A stretch of DNA of 10,571 bases, taken from NCBI GenBank assembly GCA_937973565.1, contig CALJKQ010000182.1, positions 1 through 10,571 on the forward strand, in the 5' to 3' direction. The notes beneath the pieces are model-generated. The model worked only from the letters and a program-made list of their open reading frames with translations. It was not told the origin of the DNA and did no database searches. Origin of the DNA: an uncultured Saprospiraceae bacterium. GTDB taxonomy: Bacteria; Bacteroidota; Bacteroidia; Chitinophagales; Saprospiraceae. The position numbers and the translations under genes are program-made. Position 1 is the stretch's first letter. Every line of letters begins with the position of its first letter. Shown here one piece after another: positions 6,557 to 10,571 of the stretch.

Positions 6557-6564
6557 TAAAGATA
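6557..6564 (-). promoter_or_regulatory. Possible -7 box for the divIC-sucD unit
   Basis: On the - strand TATCTTTA matches the Bacteroidota housekeeping consensus TAnnTTTG except the last base, and sits 16 bases before the division gene ATG at 6540. No TTTG box was found at the usual 19-21 base distance, so support is weak. The presence of a terminator after eno is the main reason to expect a promoter here. Confidence 0.3.
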
Positions 6565-6651
6565 CACATTTTTTGACATCTGTTCTTGCTCACTCAAAGT
6601 CAAAATGTGATTCAACTTCCCGGGCTAAACTTTTCCAAAAATGACCTTCTT

Positions 6652-6690
6652 TGCAATAAAAAGCCCCGCCAAATGTTTGTGTGGGGCTGA
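6652..6690 (-). terminator. Rho-independent terminator after eno
   Basis: On the - strand AGCCCC (6688-6683) pairs with GGGGCT (6667-6662), with two more inner pairs, and is followed by a T-run (TTTTATTG). It lies about 22 bases after the eno stop and marks the end of the carA-eno transcript, at least in part. Confidence 0.75.
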
Positions 6691-6712
6691 TTATTTTATG
6701 CTAAAATGATTT

Positions 6713-7999
6713 TTAGAGGTTCAAAAGTGCTTTTCCCGGAAAAACAGCTGAATCACCCAACTCCTCTTCGATTCTGAGTAATTGGTTGTATTTGGCGATC
6801 CTGTCTGATCTGCTGGCTGAACCTGTTTTTATCTGTCCTGTATTGAGCGCAACTGCCAGGTCTGCAATGGTAGTATCCTCTGTCTCACCACTTCTATGGC
6901 TCATTACAGAGGTAAAGCCATTGCGGGTAGCCAATTGAACGGCATCGATAGTCTCTGTCAGTGAGCCAATCTGGTTTACTTTTACAAGGATAGAATTGGC
7001 TGCCTCCATGTCTATACCTTTTTGTAATCTCTTGGTATTGGTCACAAAAAGATCATCTCCTACTAACTGCACTTTACTGCCAATGGCTTTGTTGAGTTTC
7101 ACCCACGTATTCCAGTCGTCTTCGTGTAAGCCGTCTTCAATGGAAACGATGGGATAGTTGTTTACCCACTCCTGCCAATAAGCAATCATATCATCGCCGG
7201 TAAGCTTGTCGCCGGTGGATTTATGGAAAACGTACAGGCCGGATTCTTCGTCGTAAAACTCAGAGCTAGCCGCATCCATCGCAATAAATACATCCTCCCC
7301 GGGTCTGTATCCGGCAGATTCGATGGATTTGAGTACGATTTCGATTGCTTCTTTGTTGCTCTTGATGTTGGGAGCAAATCCTCCTTCATCGCCTACGTTG
7401 GTAGAATATCCTTTGTCTTTTAATACTTTCTTCAAATGATGGAAGACCTCAACCCCCATGCGCAGTGCTTCGCTAAACCTGTCTGCACCGAGTGGCATGA
7501 TCATAAATTCCTGAAAGTCGATGCTGTTGTCGGCATGTGAACCTCCGTTGAGGATATTCATCATAGGCACCGGCATCACGTGTGCATTTACTCCGCCTAT
7601 GTATCTGTAAAGTGGTTGCTCCAATTCAAGGGCTGCAGCCTTGGCAACCGCGAGTGATACACCCAGTATGGCGTTGGCACCCAAATTAGATTTATTTTCG
7701 GTACCGTCGATTTCAATCATGATATCGTCGATGTATCGCTGATCAAACACAGACTCGCCGATGAGGGCTTCGCGAATTTTTTCATCTACATTAAAGCAGG
7801 CATTCTGGACTCCTTTGCCGAGGTATCTGCTTTTGTCATTGTCTCTCAATTCTACAGCTTCGTATTTGCCGGTAGAGGCTCCCGACGGCACAGCTGCTCT
7901 GCCCATCACATCATTTTCGGTGTAAACTTCCACCTCAATGGTCGGATTTCCTCTGGAGTCGAGTATTTCCCGGGCTAAAATGTCAGTAATTATACTCAT
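6713..7999 (-). CDS. eno: Enolase (phosphopyruvate hydratase)
   Basis: Enolase interconverts 2-phosphoglycerate and phosphoenolpyruvate in glycolysis, with magnesium, in the cytoplasm. The 428-residue product has every key element: SGASTGKYEAVELRD (39-53), H155 in GGSHADN, E164, the catalytic acid E205 in GDEGG, metal ligands D242, E288 and D315, catalytic base K340 in KVNQIG, and H368 in the SHRSGET signature. The start at 7999 (MSIITDILAREILDSRGNP) matches the family N-terminus. The frame stays open to an ATG at 8062, but that would add 21 unusual residues and overlap carA by 59 bases. With the chosen start the gap to the carA stop is 4 bases, which implies co-transcription and perhaps translational coupling. 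A terminator follows the stop. Confidence 0.98.
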   Translation of the reverse strand: MSIITDILAREILDSRGNPTIEVEVYTENDVMGRAAVPSGASTGKYEAVELRDNDKSRYLGKGVQNACFNVDEKIREALIGESVFDQRYIDDIMIEIDGTENKSNLGANAILGVSLAVAKAAALELEQPLYRYIGGVNAHVMPVPMMNILNGGSHADNSIDFQEFMIMPLGADRFSEALRMGVEVFHHLKKVLKDKGYSTNVGDEGGFAPNIKSNKEAIEIVLKSIESAGYRPGEDVFIAMDAASSEFYDEESGLYVFHKSTGDKLTGDDMIAYWQEWVNNYPIVSIEDGLHEDDWNTWVKLNKAIGSKVQLVGDDLFVTNTKRLQKGIDMEAANSILVKVNQIGSLTETIDAVQLATRNGFTSVMSHRSGETEDTTIADLAVALNTGQIKTGSASRSDRIAKYNQLLRIEEELGDSAVFPGKALLNL

Positions 8000-8003
8000 G
8001 ATT

Positions 8004-9116
8004 TTAATTGTTTTTTGCTTGTTGGATAATATCAATAAATTGATCAAAAAGGTACTGGGCATCGTGAGGGCCCGGAGCTGCTTCGGGGTGGTATTGAACC
8101 GAAAAAGCAGGTTTGGTCTTCAACCTTAATCCTTCGATGGAAGCATCGTTGAGATTGATATGGGTCACCTCCACATCTTCGTGCGCTTCGATCTGGGAAG
8201 CGTTTACGGCAAAGCCGTGGTTTTGACTGGTGATTTCACATTTGCCCGTGGTAAGGTTTTTAACCGGGTGATTAATGCCTCTGTGACCGTGGTGCATTTT
8301 GTAGGTTTCAACCCCGTTGGCCAACGCCAGGATCTGGTGCCCCAAACAAATGCCAAAGATGGGCTTATTCGTTTTGAGCATCTCTTTTACATTGGCTATG
8401 GCATAGTCCATTGATGCAGGATCTCCCGGACCATTGGAAAGGAAAAAAGCATCCGGTTGAGAAGCCATGACTTCTGCAAAACTCGTTTTGGCCGGAAAAA
8501 CTACACAATGGCAACCTCTGTTCACAAAGTTCCTCAGGATGTTCTTTTTCGTGCCGAAATCCATCACTGCTATTTTGATAGAAGCAGAAGGATCTCCCAA
8601 CTCATAAACCTCTGTAATGGAAACCCTGGATGACAATTCGAGTCCCGACATATCCGGAACTTCCGCCAACTTTTTCTTAAGCAACTCAATGTCGTCTGTT
8701 TCTGAAGAGATGATGCAGTTCATTGCTCCCAGTGTCCTTATTTCCCGAACAATTTCTCGGGTATCTACCCCATGGATGCAAACGATGTTTTCTTCTTCAA
8801 AATACTTTTGAATGTCTTCATCCGCCATTTGTCTGGAATACTCATTGGTAAAATTTTTACACACCAGGCCGGCAATTTGTACATGACCGGATTCTTCTTC
8901 TTCTTTTTTGATGCCATAATTGCCGATGTGGGCATTGGTGGTGACCATGACCTGACCGAAATAAGATGGATCTGTGAAAACTTCCTGGTAACCGGTCATT
9001 CCTGTATTGAAGCAGATTTCTCCGGTAGTGGTGCCTATTTTACCCGCTGCTTTGCCCCGGTAAACGCTGCCATTGGCTAAGACCAAAACAGCTGGTGTGG
9101 GTTCTTTGACTGTCAT
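8004..9116 (-). CDS. carA: Carbamoyl-phosphate synthase small (glutaminase) subunit
   Basis: CarA hydrolyses glutamine and passes ammonia to CarB, which makes carbamoyl phosphate for pyrimidine and arginine synthesis. The 370-residue length is typical. Residues about 8-140 are the CPSase small-chain domain (CFNTGMTGYQEVFTDPSY, 35-52). Residues about 181-365 are a class I glutamine amidotransferase with the nucleophile C257 in GICLGHQ and partners H343 and E345 in QYHPEA. LSNGPGDP (226-233) and the SQNHGFAV segment (297-304) are also conserved. carB is not in the window, so the two subunits are not adjacent at this end; in the other direction carA leads into eno. A housekeeping-type promoter lies 25 bases before the ATG. 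The start is well supported because the frame begins just before the conserved domain and just after that promoter. Confidence 0.98.
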   Translation of the reverse strand: MTVKEPTPAVLVLANGSVYRGKAAGKIGTTTGEICFNTGMTGYQEVFTDPSYFGQVMVTTNAHIGNYGIKKEEEESGHVQIAGLVCKNFTNEYSRQMADEDIQKYFEEENIVCIHGVDTREIVREIRTLGAMNCIISSETDDIELLKKKLAEVPDMSGLELSSRVSITEVYELGDPSASIKIAVMDFGTKKNILRNFVNRGCHCVVFPAKTSFAEVMASQPDAFFLSNGPGDPASMDYAIANVKEMLKTNKPIFGICLGHQILALANGVETYKMHHGHRGINHPVKNLTTGKCEITSQNHGFAVNASQIEAHEDVEVTHINLNDASIEGLRLKTKPAFSVQYHPEAAPGPHDAQYLFDQFIDIIQQAKNN

Positions 9117-9141
9117 TCTTTGTGAAAGGTAAATCCGAGAG

Positions 9142-9172
9142 CAAATATAACTTTAATTCTGTGGGCATAAAA
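9142..9172 (-). promoter_or_regulatory. Housekeeping promoter of carA
   Basis: On the - strand TATATTTG (9149-9142) is a perfect match to the Bacteroidota -7 consensus TAnnTTTG. TTTT (9172-9169), close to the -33 consensus TTTG, lies 19 bases upstream, the standard spacing. The -7 box ends 25 bases before the carA ATG, giving a short leader of roughly 15-20 bases. Confidence 0.65.
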
Positions 9173-9243
9173 GATTATCGGCATTTTTAATATTAATACA
9201 AATAAAAATGGATTAGCGCCAAATAAAATTTTAAATAAACTCC

Positions 9244-9261
9244 CAAATTTTTAAAAATTTG
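9244..9261. repeat. Perfect 18-base AT-rich palindrome in the carA/sbcD spacer
   Basis: CAAATTTTTAAAAATTTG is its own reverse complement with no central gap. It lies 72 bases upstream of the carA -33 box and about 107 bases before the sbcD ATG. It could be a dimer-binding operator or bent DNA. The surrounding spacer is very AT-rich, which raises the chance of coincidence. Confidence 0.4.
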
Positions 9262-9289
9262 CCAATTGAGTCAATATTATATCTGAGCC

Positions 9290-9308
9290 TGCCAAAGAAT
9301 ATTTGGCA
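9290..9308. repeat. Hairpin-forming inverted repeat upstream of sbcD
   Basis: TGCCAAA (9290-9296), a five-base loop, and TTTGGCA (9302-9308) form a perfect seven-base stem. There is no T-run after it on either strand, so it is unlikely to be a terminator. It may be an operator for sbcD or carA. Confidence 0.4.
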
Positions 9309-9333
9309 TTATTTGAAACCAAGGTAACGGGCT

Positions 9334-9365
9334 TTTGGTGTACGACGTTCAACTGGATATTTTTT
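9334..9365 (+). promoter_or_regulatory. Possible promoter of sbcD
   Basis: TTTG (9334-9337), 20 bases, then TATTTTTT (9358-9365) fits the Bacteroidota pattern TTTG-N19/20-TAnnTTTG except for the last base. Transcription would then begin near 9370, almost on the first ATG, which favours a later sbcD start codon. Confidence 0.3.
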
Positions 9366-9368
9366 ATT

Positions 9369-10571
9369 ATGTTTACTTTTCAAGAAAATGGATTGTCGCC
9401 TTTGAAAATTATTCATACCGCAGACTGGCACCTGGGAAAAGAACTGCACCAAACTTCTTTGGATGAAGACCACCGGCTCTTCCTGGATTGGTTGTATCGA
9501 TATATTGATGAACAGGCCATAGATGTGGTGCTGATTGCAGGGGACGTTTTTGATCATGCCAACCCTTCCAATGAGGCACGCCGACTGTATTTTAGTTTCA
9601 TCACCAAAATGGCAGCCTTGGGCGTACAGGTAGTCGTAACCGGGGGCAACCATGATTCTGTTCAAATGCTTACGGCTTCCAGCGAACTCCTGGACCTGGT
9701 CAATGTGCATGTAGTGGGTGGCTTGAGCCATGAGGAAGATCGCATCTTACTGCCACTGCGCAACCGAACGGGAAAGACCCTTGCCTGGTGCGTTGCCATG
9801 CCTTTTCTAAGAGATCGCGATCTCCGCGAATACAAAGCAGGAGAAAATCAGGCCGAGCGGATTGAAGCCCTTCGGTCAGGCATCGTAAAAACCTATGATC
9901 ACTACCGCAACCTGTGCAATCAAAAGAATACAGAAAAATTGCCGACGCTGGCAACCGGACATCTTTACCTTCAGGGCGCATCTACCTCAGAAAGTGAGCG
10001 CGAAATCCAATTGGGTAATGCAGCCGGGGTATCCGCCTCTTCTCTGTCGGGTATGTTTGATTACCTGGCCCTGGGCCACATCCATCGACCTCAGCAATTT
10101 GATCAGGGCAGGATCCGATACAGCGGCTCTCCCGTTTCACTCAGTTTTTCTGAACGAAAAGACAATAAATATATCGTCCAAATTGACATCGAAGGCAGCC
10201 AACTCAATGTGAAAAATATCGAAGTTCCCGTTTTCAGAAAACTGATCCGTAGAGAAGGAAGCTGGGATGAGATTGCCTCACAATTTCAGGATGCCGACCT
10301 CAACAGTCCCCTACCCGGTTTGTATGATTTAGAGATCACAGCAGATCTTTCAAAAGTACCGGAAATTGAAGCCGGTATTCAAAAACTGAGAGACCGCGGC
10401 TTTGTCATTGCACGCAGAAAAATCACCAGTACCAACAAGGCAACCGGCTTATCTGCATTAACGGAGGAACTTACCGACTTGCGGGAGCTAGAGCCCTGGG
10501 AAGTTTTTGAGAAAAAGCTATCGGCATTTTCCTTATCAGAAGAAGATACCCTTGCTGTAAAGGAGGTATAT
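9369..10571 (+). CDS. sbcD: SbcD, nuclease subunit of the SbcCD (Mre11-Rad50 type) complex, 3' end outside the window
   Basis: SbcD is a manganese-dependent 3'-5' exonuclease and endonuclease that, with the SbcC ATPase, cuts DNA hairpins and protein-blocked ends during repair. The frame is open to the last base, giving 401 residues, about the usual full length, so only a few residues are missing. All phosphoesterase motifs are present: D19 and H21 in HTADWHLGK, D59 in GDVFDH, N94 and H95 in GGNHDS, H198 in TGHLY, and H237 and H239 in GHIH. The family segment YSGSPVSLSFSE (251-262) follows, then the capping domain. The first ATG adds 11 residues before LKIIHTADWHLG; the family usually starts right there, so TTG at 9402 is a possible start. 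The gene is divergent from carA. sbcC is expected downstream but cannot be seen. Confidence 0.95.
   Translation, partial: MFTFQENGLSPLKIIHTADWHLGKELHQTSLDEDHRLFLDWLYRYIDEQAIDVVLIAGDVFDHANPSNEARRLYFSFITKMAALGVQVVVTGGNHDSVQMLTASSELLDLVNVHVVGGLSHEEDRILLPLRNRTGKTLAWCVAMPFLRDRDLREYKAGENQAERIEALRSGIVKTYDHYRNLCNQKNTEKLPTLATGHLYLQGASTSESEREIQLGNAAGVSASSLSGMFDYLALGHIHRPQQFDQGRIRYSGSPVSLSFSERKDNKYIVQIDIEGSQLNVKNIEVPVFRKLIRREGSWDEIASQFQDADLNSPLPGLYDLEITADLSKVPEIEAGIQKLRDRGFVIARRKITSTNKATGLSALTEELTDLRELEPWEVFEKKLSAFSLSEEDTLAVKEVY

Noticed and set aside
6617..7979. A 13-base match (TTCCCGGGCTAAA) at 6617-6629 and 7967-7979
   Set aside because: One copy is inside the conserved eno coding sequence and the other in a spacer; there is no extended similarity around them, so it is probably chance.
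8000..8062. A 21-residue N-terminal extension of enolase starting at 8062
   Set aside because: The family begins at MSIITDILAREILDSRGNP, the extension is hydrophobic and unlike any enolase N-terminus, and it lies entirely within the last codons of carA.
1..10571. tRNA or rRNA genes, insertion sequences, phage or defence islands
   Set aside because: No matching sequences, transposase frames, att-like repeats or composition shift were seen; the right half is plain housekeeping sequence.

Overview
The window looks like a chromosomal segment from a member of the Bacteroidota, plausibly a Saprospiria-like lineage, although the lineage below phylum is a guess. The evidence is a type IX secretion (T9SS) C-terminal sorting domain, Bacteroidota-style promoter boxes (TAnnTTTG), A-rich leaders with no strong Shine-Dalgarno sequences, an ECF sigma factor paired with an inner-membrane-anchored barrel-like protein, and a DivIC-type division gene beside eno. 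I see no phage, insertion sequence, CRISPR array, tRNA or rRNA, and no stretch above 300 bases lacks a gene.

Left part (1-1980, + strand): the 3' end of a secreted seven-unit Kelch-type propeller protein, followed 15 bases later by a small LytTR DNA-binding protein with no receiver domain. A hairpin that may serve both strands then separates them from the convergent unit.

Middle (1981-5317): a two-gene unit on the - strand encodes an ECF sigma factor and, through an ATGA overlap, a protein with a short cytoplasmic N-terminus, one membrane helix, a long polar linker and a barrel-like C-terminus ending in Phe. The second protein is a candidate sigma regulator. Divergent from this unit is a secreted protein with two FAS1 (fasciclin) domains and a T9SS sorting tail. 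The 189-base spacer holds two identical promoter-like cassettes facing outward (AGGCAACC, 15 bases, GCATATATC). This suggests the sigma factor reads both its own operon and the fasciclin gene. It is the most interesting feature of the window.

Right part (5318-9116, - strand): housekeeping genes carA, eno, divIC/ftsB-like and sucD, transcribed in that order. carA has a good Bacteroidota housekeeping promoter, eno is followed by a terminator, and divIC and sucD are 3 bases apart. carA and eno are 4 bases apart, with the eno start placed at 7999.

Right edge (9117-10571): an AT-rich divergent spacer with a perfect 18-base palindrome and a hairpin, then sbcD on the + strand. sbcD encodes the nuclease subunit of the SbcCD/Mre11-Rad50 complex and runs off the window with almost its full family length visible.
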